A stretch of DNA of 8,098 nucleotides from an uncultured Verrucomicrobiota bacterium. Its GTDB lineage: Bacteria; Verrucomicrobiota; Kiritimatiellia; RFP12; UBA3636. Position 1 is the stretch's first letter, and each line of letters starts with the position of its first letter. The DNA lies in the NCBI GenBank assembly GCA_946534745.1, contig CAMNDA010000149.1:1-8098 (forward strand). Reading direction: 5' to 3'. The position numbers were made by a program, and so were the translations under genes. The notes beneath the pieces were generated by a model that worked only from the letters and a program-made list of their open reading frames with translations, did not search any database and had not been told where the DNA came from. Below, piece by piece: positions 1 through 6,627 of this stretch.

Positions 1-54
1 GAGGCGTGCGCGTTCTACCAGATCCGCGAGTCGGACAAGGACCCGAACCCGTAG
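1..54 (+). CDS. C-terminal end of an upstream gene (partial)
   Basis: Reading from base 1, frame 1 is open for 17 codons and stops at TAG (52-54), giving a tail that ends FYQIRESDKDPNP. Nothing can be said about the main body of the protein. The FYQIRE stretch resembles the last beta-strand of short C-terminal tail domains common in secreted Verrucomicrobiota proteins (typically F-[YFM]-x-[LIV]-R). The gene at 3586-6534 in this window ends in a comparable way (GFMLLRSGAPE). The stop lies 67 bases before the next gene on the same strand, so the two could be co-transcribed. The reading frame is seen directly; that it is a real gene is inferred from the tail similarity and the same orientation. 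Confidence 0.55.
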   Translation, partial: EACAFYQIRESDKDPNP

Positions 55-108
55 GGAGATCCTTCCGCCGATGGGCATCGGGAACGCAATCGCTTCGCGA
101 CGCCATCC

Positions 109-112
109 GGAG
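109..112 (+). promoter_or_regulatory. Shine-Dalgarno GGAG deciding the start at 122
   Basis: GGAG lies 9 bases before ATG 122. The ATG at 122 is followed directly by a typical signal peptide, while the in-frame ATG at 71 would add 17 mostly polar residues before it. This supports 122 as the start. Confidence 0.5.
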
Positions 113-121
113 ACAGCGGCC

Positions 122-2269
122 ATGCACACGACAAGAATCCTTCCCGTCGCCGCCTCAATCGCGCTGGCGGTCGCCCTTGCCGCACGCGGCGAGCCGCTGG
201 TGCGAAGCGGCGACACGATCGTCTTCCTGGGCGATTCGATCACCCACTACGGCGTCGAGCGCTCGCACGGCTACGTGAACCTGACGGTCCAGGGGCTCGC
301 GGCGAACGGAATCGACGTCCGGTGGATCGGACGCGGCGTCCCGGGCGAGAAGGCGTCCCAGATGCGCGCGCGCTTCCAGCGCGACGTCGTCGACAGCCAT
401 CCGGCCGTCGTGACGATCAGCGCCGGCGTGAACGACGTCGCCCTCTCCGACCAGGAGCCGGCGAGCGGGTCCGAGGACGTCGAGGCGATGATCCGGATGG
501 CGAAGGAGGCGGGCGTCACGCCCGTCGTGATGACGCCGACGTTCGCGGTGTTCAACACCGAGGACGGCGACTCGACGAGCGCCTACGCGGCGGCGGTGCG
601 CGGCTACGCGGCGACCTACGGGGTCCCCCTGTGCGACACCTGGCAGGCGATCACCGATTGGAAGGCCAGCTCTTCGACGCCCTACCTCGAATACCAGCTC
701 CACTACAAGGCGACGATCGACGGCGTCCACATGGCGCCGGCGGGCGACCGCGTGATGGCGCGGACGCTCCTTCGCGCGCTGGGGCTGGACGACGGGCAGA
801 TGGTGAACGCCGAGGCGGCCTGGAACGCGAACGAGAGGATCTGGGCGATCCACCCCGCGGTCAAGATCACCGCGGCGCAGCTCGCGACGTTCAAGCAGGC
901 CGCGGCCAACGCCGGGATGGGCGGAGGCGAGTTCTCCAAGGTCGTCTTCCGGCGCGGGCTCGCCTCGCTCGCCGCGAATCCGTCGGTCGAGCAGGAGATC
1001 TCCGGATCCGGCGCGGAGACCTTCTCCGCGGGCTTCTCGATCAGCATGGCCGACTACGACACGCTCCTGGCGACATCCCTCGCGCCCGCTTACGTTCCGG
1101 CAGACAGCAAGAAGGGGCATGTCGATGCGACGATCGGCATGGCGATGCTGCGCGGCATCCGCGAGTGCGAGCCCGGCGACCCCGTCGTCATCGAGCCGCA
1201 GGACGTCCAGGTCGACCGGTTCACGCGAGCGGTCGCGTTCACGGTTTCCGGCTACGCGGGACAGGCGGCTCTCGCGGACTTCCCGGTCGCCGTCCGCCTC
1301 GCCGAGGATTCGCCCGAAGGGTTCCGCTACGCGGACCTCGCCGACCCGACGAGCGGGAGCGAGCTGCGCTTCGCCGACGCCGCGGGCAAGTCGCTGGACT
1401 GCGACGTCGAGGAATGGAACACGAACGGCGTCTCCCTCGTCTGGGTCAAGGTCCCCTCGCTCGCGCGGGGAACGACGTTCACGATGTACTACGGCGGCAC
1501 GCCGACCGACGAGGTCCGGGCGTTCCGCGCGTGGTCGGCCGACTACGTCGGCGTCTGGCACATGGCCGAGGCGGAGGGCGACGTCTCCGACGCCGCGGGC
1601 AACGGCCTGGCGGCCTCGCCGAACGGAAGCGGCGCGGCGTTTTCGGTCGCGGGCGAGGGCGCCTTCGGCAAGGCCCGCTGGAACACGTCCGTCCGGAACA
1701 AGGGGACCGGGCGATCCATGCTCTGCGTGAGCGACTCCTACCTGCTCGACCTCGGCAGCGATTTCACGATGTCGGGTTGGGTGAAGATGACAGACACGAT
1801 CGACGGCGGCGGGCTCGCGCGCATCGCCGTCCGCAGCGCCGACGGCGCTGCGCCGGAATGGGAGATCGCGCTCGCGGACGCCACGACGCTGCAGGCCTGC
1901 GGCAACGGCGGCGCCACGCTCTCCGAAACGATCCCGTCCGCCATGGACGGCTGGCGGCACGTCGCCGCCGTCTACGACGGCACGGCGCTGACGGTCTACG
2001 TCGACGGCTCGGTTGTGCTGAACGGCGCGATCACGGCGGCAAAGGACAGCAACAACAAGCTGTGCTTCGGCACGAAGGGCGGCCTCTACAACGGGCACTT
2101 CACGGGACTCTTCGACGAGTTCCGCCTCCGCGACGCCGTCTGCTCCGCCGACTGGGTGAAGGCCGAATACGACCAGGCCTCCGCCTCCTTCCTCTCGGCC
2201 TCCCCGGCGACGGACATCTCCGGCGGCGGGCAGGCCGGACGATCCCGCGCCGTCTTCTCCATCGATTGA
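122..2269 (+). CDS. Secreted SGNH/GDSL esterase with DUF2341 and LamG domains
   Basis: Predicted exported acyl-esterase of the SGNH hydrolase superfamily, 715 residues. Residues 1-23 are a Sec signal peptide (basic start, then an Ala/Leu/Val-rich core). The catalytic domain spans about 25-225: block I GDSIT at 37-41 with nucleophile Ser39, a block II glycine near 70-75, block III GVND at 102-105 with oxyanion Asn104, and block V DGVH at 200-203 with Asp200 and His203, so all catalytic residues are present. Residues 230-349 form an extension shared with the second SGNH gene at 6628. A DUF2341 domain follows at about 370-475 (DFPVAVRL near 386, MYYGG near 455), then a LamG/concanavalin-like fold at about 475-690 (GWRHVAAVYDG and LFDEFRLRD signatures). 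These modules usually bind glycans or the cell surface. The protein ends in VFSID, as does the next gene. The natural substrate is unknown; deacetylation of a polysaccharide is an inference. Confidence 0.92.
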   Translation: MHTTRILPVAASIALAVALAARGEPLVRSGDTIVFLGDSITHYGVERSHGYVNLTVQGLAANGIDVRWIGRGVPGEKASQMRARFQRDVVDSHPAVVTISAGVNDVALSDQEPASGSEDVEAMIRMAKEAGVTPVVMTPTFAVFNTEDGDSTSAYAAAVRGYAATYGVPLCDTWQAITDWKASSSTPYLEYQLHYKATIDGVHMAPAGDRVMARTLLRALGLDDGQMVNAEAAWNANERIWAIHPAVKITAAQLATFKQAAANAGMGGGEFSKVVFRRGLASLAANPSVEQEISGSGAETFSAGFSISMADYDTLLATSLAPAYVPADSKKGHVDATIGMAMLRGIRECEPGDPVVIEPQDVQVDRFTRAVAFTVSGYAGQAALADFPVAVRLAEDSPEGFRYADLADPTSGSELRFADAAGKSLDCDVEEWNTNGVSLVWVKVPSLARGTTFTMYYGGTPTDEVRAFRAWSADYVGVWHMAEAEGDVSDAAGNGLAASPNGSGAAFSVAGEGAFGKARWNTSVRNKGTGRSMLCVSDSYLLDLGSDFTMSGWVKMTDTIDGGGLARIAVRSADGAAPEWEIALADATTLQACGNGGATLSETIPSAMDGWRHVAAVYDGTALTVYVDGSVVLNGAITAAKDSNNKLCFGTKGGLYNGHFTGLFDEFRLRDAVCSADWVKAEYDQASASFLSASPATDISGGGQAGRSRAVFSID

Positions 2270-2295
2270 CACGCACCCCGTCCGTAGGGTACCGT
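2266..2295 (+). promoter_or_regulatory. Possible sigma70-type promoter of the phosphodiester glycosidase gene
   Basis: A perfect TTGACA (2266-2271) overlaps the TGA stop of the SGNH gene. An 18-base spacer leads to TACCGT (2290-2295), which keeps only the TA...T frame of a -10 box. It lies about 27 bases before the ATG at 2322. The -35 match is exact but the -10 is poor, so the downstream gene may simply be read through from upstream. Confidence 0.3.
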
Positions 2296-2321
2296 TCCGA
2301 TCCGAACCAATAGACACGACC

Positions 2322-3335
2322 ATGAAAACCATCCTCCGATCGATCGCGCTCCTCTGCCTCGCCGCGCACGCGTCCGCGGGCGAACTCCTGACGGGCGAGG
2401 CCGCCGCCGCGAAATTCCCCGCGGCGCTGCGGGAAATGGGCCTCCACTCCGCGAAGTGGATGCAGCTCACGAACGGCGTCGAGTACTACTACGGGCGCTT
2501 CACGAACCTGCTCGGGACGGTGGACGGCTTCACCGCCTCGAAGAACGACCTGCACCTGCTGCGCATCGACTACGCCAACGCCCCCGTCCGGATGAAGTTC
2601 GTCGACCACACGCAGGAGTCGACGAAGCGCCGGACGACGTCCTGGACCGCCGCGCAGCATAACGCGCTCTTTGCCATCAACATGACGATGGAATACCGCG
2701 AAGGGACCATGGGCTACTTCAGCCCCAAGCCCCAGGGCTACGCGAAGGCGGACGGCGCGGTGATTCCGAACGGCGCGGAAGCGACGGGCACGAAGGCCGG
2801 ATTCGCCTTCAACGACGACAAGAGCTACAAGTTCGACAAGGATTGGCCCGCCGTGGATCCCGAGACCGGAAAGGCGAAGGCCGACGACTGGGACAACGTC
2901 GTCACGCACGAGGCCTACACGATCCACGAAGGCGTCGCGACGTGGGGGGCGAACGCGACCTATTTCAGCCGGGCCAACTACACGTTCTTCGGCACGACCG
3001 CGGACGGCGTCCTGTGGGCCGGCGCGGTGGACGGCCGGCGCGAGGGCGTCTCCGAGGGCCTCGCCTACCACGAGGTGGCCGCGCTCCAGCTAGCGCTGGG
3101 CTGCGTCGGGGGCGTCTGCTGCGACGGCGGCGGCTCGACGACGATGGCGATCCGCAAGGACCTGATGACGGCCTCCGACGTCTGCGACACGCAGAAGACC
3201 TCGTCGAGCTCCTCCGACTACTACACGATGAACTACCTCGACGACGGGTCCGAGCGCGCGGTCATCAACCAGCTTCTCTTCGTCCCGGCCCCGATGGCGT
3301 CCAAGCCCCCGCGCGTGGTGTTCAGCATCGACTAG
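2322..3335 (+). CDS. Secreted phosphodiester glycosidase (NAGPA / former DUF2233 family)
   Basis: Predicted exported enzyme of 337 residues. Residues 1-19 are a signal peptide ending in a good AHASA|GE cleavage site. The C-terminal half carries the family signature: VDGR at 236-239 (Asp237), then SEGLAYHEVAALQLALGC, then DGGGSTTM at 268-275. In this family (mammalian 'uncovering enzyme' NAGPA and bacterial phosphodiester glycosidases) the domain cleaves sugar-1-phosphodiester bonds such as N-acetylglucosamine-1-phosphate diesters. Two oddities: the position that usually reads NGGFF is NMTME here (from Asn120), and a Cys-Cys pair (266-267) directly precedes the DGGGS loop, with another Cys at 261. 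No clear Shine-Dalgarno precedes the ATG; the leader is A/C-rich. The gene starts 52 bases after the SGNH gene and ends in the same VFSID residues, which suggests a functional link. The exact substrate cannot be told from sequence. Confidence 0.9.
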   Translation: MKTILRSIALLCLAAHASAGELLTGEAAAAKFPAALREMGLHSAKWMQLTNGVEYYYGRFTNLLGTVDGFTASKNDLHLLRIDYANAPVRMKFVDHTQESTKRRTTSWTAAQHNALFAINMTMEYREGTMGYFSPKPQGYAKADGAVIPNGAEATGTKAGFAFNDDKSYKFDKDWPAVDPETGKAKADDWDNVVTHEAYTIHEGVATWGANATYFSRANYTFFGTTADGVLWAGAVDGRREGVSEGLAYHEVAALQLALGCVGGVCCDGGGSTTMAIRKDLMTASDVCDTQKTSSSSSDYYTMNYLDDGSERAVINQLLFVPAPMASKPPRVVFSID

Positions 3336-3382
3336 GCGGGCCCGGCGTCCCGGCCGTGCGCTCCGGCGGCGGGACCAGATGC

Positions 3383-3412
3383 GCGCCGGTCACCGTTCGC
3401 GGCGACCGGCGC
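3383..3412 (+). terminator. Strong GC-rich hairpin with TTCG loop after the phosphodiester glycosidase gene
   Basis: A perfect 9-bp stem (GCGCCGGTC 3383-3391 with GACCGGCGC 3404-3412) continues past one A-C mismatch into a 3-bp CCG/CGG stem closed by a TTCG tetraloop (3396-3399). It begins 48 bases after the stop at 3335. There is no true T-run after it, only TCTGATACTTT, so it may be a transcription terminator lacking a U-tract, an mRNA 3'-end stabiliser or a processing site. The structure is seen in sequence; the function is inferred. Confidence 0.5.
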
Positions 3413-3414
3413 TC

Positions 3415-3430
3415 TGATACTTTCGTATCA
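3415..3430. repeat. Small perfect palindrome TGATAC-TTTC-GTATCA
   Basis: A 6-bp inverted repeat with a 4-base spacer sits directly after the GC-rich hairpin and is AT-rich against its surroundings. It could be an operator for a dimeric regulator or part of a promoter. Part of it (ATACTTTCG) resembles the sequence before the gene at 6628. Confidence 0.4.
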
Positions 3431-3458
3431 TGCTCCGGAGGCGCGCGCGACCCGTTCG

Positions 3459-3464
3459 TATAAT
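3459..3464 (+). promoter_or_regulatory. Consensus -10 box TATAAT upstream of the GH42-like gene
   Basis: An exact TATAAT lies in a region that is otherwise very GC-rich, 121 bases before the ATG at 3586. No convincing -35 hexamer is found 16-18 bases upstream (CGGAGG there), so an activator or a different -35 preference would be needed. If used, the transcript would have a leader of about 115 bases. Confidence 0.35.
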
Positions 3465-3492
3465 TGTCGCGGCGTTTCGCGGCGTGCAAGAA

Positions 3493-3561
3493 TTCCGCCT
3501 CGTCGAACCCACCCGGTTCCGCGGGGCGGAACGAGGGGCTCGCGAACCGTCCGAAACGGAC
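3493..3561 (+). promoter_or_regulatory. Structured 5' leader of the GH42-like gene
   Basis: The leader holds a perfect 7-bp hairpin, GTTCCGC-GGG-GCGGAAC (3516-3532), and a perfect 5-bp hairpin, GTCCG-AAA-CGGAC (3549-3561). An earlier TTCCGCC (3493-3499) can pair with the same GGCGGAA (3525-3531), and CCTCGT (3498-3503) with ACGAGG (3531-3536), so two mutually exclusive folds are possible. No known riboswitch class is recognised. Whether the leader regulates anything is inference. Confidence 0.3.
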
Positions 3562-3585
3562 TTCCCCGAATGGAACTCGATCACG

Positions 3586-6534
3586 ATGAAAACGAACGAC
3601 ATCAGGAAGGGGCTCTCATTCGCGGCCGCCGCGCTGCTCGTCGCCGCGGCGCCCGCCGCCCGCGCGGAATACGATTCCGCCTCGCGCTGGATCTGGGGCG
3701 CGGCCGAGGCTCATTCGCACGAGACCTATTCGTTCCGCGCGGCATTCGACGTGCCGGGGGCGGTCCGGCGGGCGTCCATCAAGGTGTACGTCGACGACGG
3801 TGCCCTGTACTGGCTGAACGGCACGTCCTTCTCGCGCAACTCGATCGTGGACGGCAACGGCCTGCAGCAGGGGCGCAACGTCCTCGCGATGCTCGCGACG
3901 AACCACGTGAGCAAGGCGGGGATCATCCTCCGCGGCGACATCGAGCTTACGGACGGCCGCCATGTCATCGTCAACAGCGACGCGCAGACCTTCAAGGTCG
4001 CGGACGGCGTCGCGGAGGGCGACTGGCACGATCCCGGCTTCGACGATTCCTCCTGGCGCGCGGCGACGGAGATCGGCGACGCGTGGACGCCGATTGCCGG
4101 GGACGTCACGCCCTACGTGAACAACTGCACGACGGAGGAGGAGCGCGCGGCCCGTGCCGCGAGGCTGGCGGGGGACACGCCCGACGCGCGGATCGTCTAC
4201 ACCAACGGCATGCCGAAGATCTCGCTCAACGGGACGCTGGTCGAGCCCGTGTTCAACCAGAGCGGCGTCGACAGCGACTACTGCAAGCAGGCGGTCGCGA
4301 AGATGGCCGATCTCGGGATCACGATCAACCAGCTCAACCTGCGGCCCTCCGAATACGAGAAGGCGGCCGGCTCGTACCAGTTCACCGCGCTCGGCGACAA
4401 GGCCGCCGCGCTGCTCGCCGCCGCGCCCGACGCGCGCATCCTGGTGCTGATCCGGATGGAGCTGCCGAAGTGGCTCGCGGCGCATCCGGAGGAGCGGATC
4501 GGCTACGCCCGAGGCGACATCGTCAGCGATGGCGACGAGCGCACGGACCGCGTCGCGCGGCCCTCGCCGGCCTCGGCCGCCTACCGCGCCGAGGTGCAGA
4601 GTCTCCTGACGCAGCTCGCCGCCTACATCAAGGCGCAGTCGTGGGGCAACCGCGTCATCGGGGTGCGCCCCTGCTGGGGCATCTACACCGAGTGGCACAT
4701 GTACGGGATGGACGAGGGCCCGGACACCGGGCTTCGGATGACCGAGGCGTTCCGCCAATGGAAGAACGGGAAGTACGCGGGCCAGGACCCGCCGACGATG
4801 GCGGAGCGCAGGAACGACGGCGACCGCTTCTTCCTGAACCGCGCCAGCAGCGCGACCGAGCAGAAGGTTATCGACTTCTACGAGTGCCAGGCCACCGTGA
4901 TCGCCGACCTCATGACGAACGTCGCGCACGTCGTCAAGACCGAGCTTCCCGGGCGCCTCGTCGGCATGTACTACGGCTACGTCATGACGACCCACCAGCC
5001 GGAGGCGGCGAACGTGATGATCGACCGGGTCCTCTCCTCGCCGGACGTCGATTTCATGTCCAATCCCGCCGACTACACGGAGGAGTGCCGGCTCGCGGGC
5101 GGCGCCTACTACCACCGCACGATTCCGGCGACCTTCCACCGCCACGGCAAGCTCGTCATGCTCGAGGACGACATGCGGCACCACCACGTCTCCGACTACG
5201 TCCAGCTCCAGTACATCTGCACCCGCAGCGACCGGGAGTCGGCGATGACCACGCGCCGCAACTGGCTCAACCGCTACTTCGACGGATGCGGCCTCCAGAT
5301 GCTCGACCCCGAGCACGACATCGACAAGCGGCCGTTCTCGATGGACACGCCGCCCGTCCTGCAGGCCATCGCCGACACGCAGCGCGTCCTCGGGCAGATC
5401 GGCGCGCGGCCGGAGGACTCCGGCAACGAGGTCGCCGTCGTCGCCGACTGGCGCGAGCGCCTGCGGTGCTCGAACGTCGAGACGTTCACGCACGCCCTCG
5501 TCTACACGCATTCCCTGCCCGGCCTCTACGCGTCGGGCGTGCCGTTCGACTTCATGTCGCTCGACGACTTCCTCGCCCAGCCCGCGGGCCGCTACCGCAA
5601 GGCCGTCTTCCTCAACGTCTTCGCGCCGGAAGGCGAGATGCGGACCGCGCTGCAGCAGCGCGTCTCCGCCTCCGACTTCAAGTCGGTCTGGCTCTTCCAC
5701 TGCCCGTTCAGCCTCCCGTCGTCGCAGGCGACGGTGCGCGATATCAACAACATGCCGTACCACGTCACCAACCCGACGGTGTGGCGTGACCTCCTCGTCG
5801 GGATGGGGGCCACGCCGATCGCGCCGATCGGGCATTGCGTCCGCCGCCACGGCGACGTCCTCATGTTCCACACGGCGTCGAACGCGACAATCCGGATCAG
5901 CCTGCCTGCCGGCATGGAGCGGGTTCGCGAGCTCTACTCCGGCGAGGTCTACGACTCCTCCGAGCTGACGCTCCAGTCCGACGGGCCGAACACCTGGGTG
6001 TTCAAGGCGGTTTCGTCCGCGTCGGAATCGTGGCAGGTCGGCGACTCGGTCGTCGCCACGCTCGACGCGGACGGCGTCCTGACCCTCTCGGGCTCCGGGG
6101 CGATGGACGACTTCGCGACCGCGTCCGACGCGCCGTGGGACCCGGCGGCGGTCTCCGCCATCGAGATCGGCGACGGCGTGGTCCCCGGCGCGAACGCCTT
6201 CGCGTCGCTCCCCGACGCGGTGCCGGTGCGCCTGTCTCTGGGCGAGCTGCGCGGCGGCTTTTCCTCCGCCGTTCCCGACGGAATGGCGCTCGTCTCGACC
6301 ACCGAGCTCGAGGCGCCCGGGATCGCGACGCTCGCGATCGAGGGCGGCACCGCGGTCCTCGGCATCGCGGTCTGCACCAACGCCGACCTCAACGCCAAGG
6401 CCGCGGACTGGGCCCCGGTCTCGCTCGAGAAGGCCGATCTCGGCGTCAGCGCGGACGGCACGCGCATCCTCGTCCCCGTCCCCGTGAACGCCGACCGCGG
6501 CTTCATGCTCCTGCGCTCCGGCGCCCCGGAATAG
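3586..6534 (+). CDS. Secreted GH42/clan GH-A-like glycosidase with A4-like domain and BspA-like C-terminal segment
   Basis: Predicted exported glycoside hydrolase, 982 residues. ATG 3586 is chosen because a signal peptide starts there (residues 1-27, cleavage after APAARA); the in-frame ATG at 3430 would add 52 arginine-rich residues from the leader. Residues about 30-165 look like a sugar-binding beta-sandwich (RWIW start, YVDDGALYWLNG, WHDPGFDDSSW). A TIM-barrel-like region follows (about 200-590): Glu369 in GIYTEWHMYG is the likely acid/base and Glu527 in VMLEDDMRHHH the likely nucleophile, 158 residues apart as in GH42-type enzymes. About 612-745 resembles the GH42 A4/trimerisation domain, followed by a small beta domain to about 810. 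Residues 816-890 match the opening of BspA-like LRR proteins (DADGVLTLSGSGAMDDF, then GDGVVPGANAF), and the end (about 905-982) looks like a Verrucomicrobiota C-terminal tail. A beta-galactosidase-type activity is plausible but not certain; it may belong to a newer GH family. It is preceded by a 250-base spacer, which suggests its own promoter. Confidence 0.87.
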   Translation: MKTNDIRKGLSFAAAALLVAAAPAARAEYDSASRWIWGAAEAHSHETYSFRAAFDVPGAVRRASIKVYVDDGALYWLNGTSFSRNSIVDGNGLQQGRNVLAMLATNHVSKAGIILRGDIELTDGRHVIVNSDAQTFKVADGVAEGDWHDPGFDDSSWRAATEIGDAWTPIAGDVTPYVNNCTTEEERAARAARLAGDTPDARIVYTNGMPKISLNGTLVEPVFNQSGVDSDYCKQAVAKMADLGITINQLNLRPSEYEKAAGSYQFTALGDKAAALLAAAPDARILVLIRMELPKWLAAHPEERIGYARGDIVSDGDERTDRVARPSPASAAYRAEVQSLLTQLAAYIKAQSWGNRVIGVRPCWGIYTEWHMYGMDEGPDTGLRMTEAFRQWKNGKYAGQDPPTMAERRNDGDRFFLNRASSATEQKVIDFYECQATVIADLMTNVAHVVKTELPGRLVGMYYGYVMTTHQPEAANVMIDRVLSSPDVDFMSNPADYTEECRLAGGAYYHRTIPATFHRHGKLVMLEDDMRHHHVSDYVQLQYICTRSDRESAMTTRRNWLNRYFDGCGLQMLDPEHDIDKRPFSMDTPPVLQAIADTQRVLGQIGARPEDSGNEVAVVADWRERLRCSNVETFTHALVYTHSLPGLYASGVPFDFMSLDDFLAQPAGRYRKAVFLNVFAPEGEMRTALQQRVSASDFKSVWLFHCPFSLPSSQATVRDINNMPYHVTNPTVWRDLLVGMGATPIAPIGHCVRRHGDVLMFHTASNATIRISLPAGMERVRELYSGEVYDSSELTLQSDGPNTWVFKAVSSASESWQVGDSVVATLDADGVLTLSGSGAMDDFATASDAPWDPAAVSAIEIGDGVVPGANAFASLPDAVPVRLSLGELRGGFSSAVPDGMALVSTTELEAPGIATLAIEGGTAVLGIAVCTNADLNAKAADWAPVSLEKADLGVSADGTRILVPVPVNADRGFMLLRSGAPE

Positions 6535-6546
6535 CGCGCCGGGACG

Positions 6547-6573
6547 TATACTTCCGGGTGATGTTCGGAGGGC
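6547..6573 (+). promoter_or_regulatory. Upstream element TATACTTCCG, possible -10 or regulator site
   Basis: TATACT (6547-6552) is a 5 of 6 match to a -10 box and sits in the 93-base spacer before the gene at 6628. The bases that follow resemble those at 3417-3443 before the GH42-like gene, sharing ATACTT-x-CG, then ATG-x-TC and a GG-rich stretch; about 19 of 27 positions match without gaps. There is no matching -35. It could be a promoter core or a shared regulator site. Confidence 0.3.
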
Positions 6574-6615
6574 GGCGTTTGGCGTAGACTGGGCGCCGTC
6601 TTGCCGCAACCATCG

Positions 6616-6621
6616 AAAGGA
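6616..6621 (+). promoter_or_regulatory. Shine-Dalgarno AAAGGA before the second SGNH gene
   Basis: AAAGGA lies 6 bases before ATG 6628, a good ribosome-binding site and the clearest in the window. With the signal peptide that follows, it fixes the start. Confidence 0.6.
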
Positions 6622-6627
6622 CCTCCC

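Noticed and set aside
71..121. Extended N-terminus for the first SGNH protein starting at ATG 71
   Set aside because: It would place 17 residues before the signal peptide; ATG 122 has a GGAG at proper spacing.
322..2313. A 663-codon plus-strand frame inside the first SGNH gene
   Set aside because: Arg/Gly-rich translation with no motifs, offset from a frame with clear SGNH, DUF2341 and LamG signatures.
155..2470. A 771-codon open frame on the minus strand across the first SGNH gene
   Set aside because: Same shadow effect; it overlaps a gene with intact catalytic motifs and shows no domain of its own.
3347..3375. GTCCCG/CGGGAC stem with a bulge just after the stop at 3335
   Set aside because: The stem is interrupted by a bulge, has no T-run, and is much weaker than the neighbouring 3383-3412 hairpin; such stems are common by chance at this GC content.
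3468..3484. Direct repeat CGCGGCG-TTT-CGCGGCG
   Set aside because: A 7-base GC-only repeat is likely by chance here and has no further copies nearby.
3430..3585. Extended N-terminus for the GH42-like protein starting at ATG 3430
   Set aside because: It would put 52 arginine-rich residues before a perfect signal peptide and would translate through the TATAAT box and the hairpins.
3570..5789. A 739-codon plus-strand frame over the GH42-like gene
   Set aside because: Arg-rich shadow frame; the true frame has the signal peptide and glycosidase motifs.
6561..6587. Eight-codon ORF MFGGRRLA in the leader of the second SGNH gene
   Set aside because: Too short, no ribosome-binding site, and no parallel stop in the similar element before the GH42-like gene, so a leader peptide is not supported.
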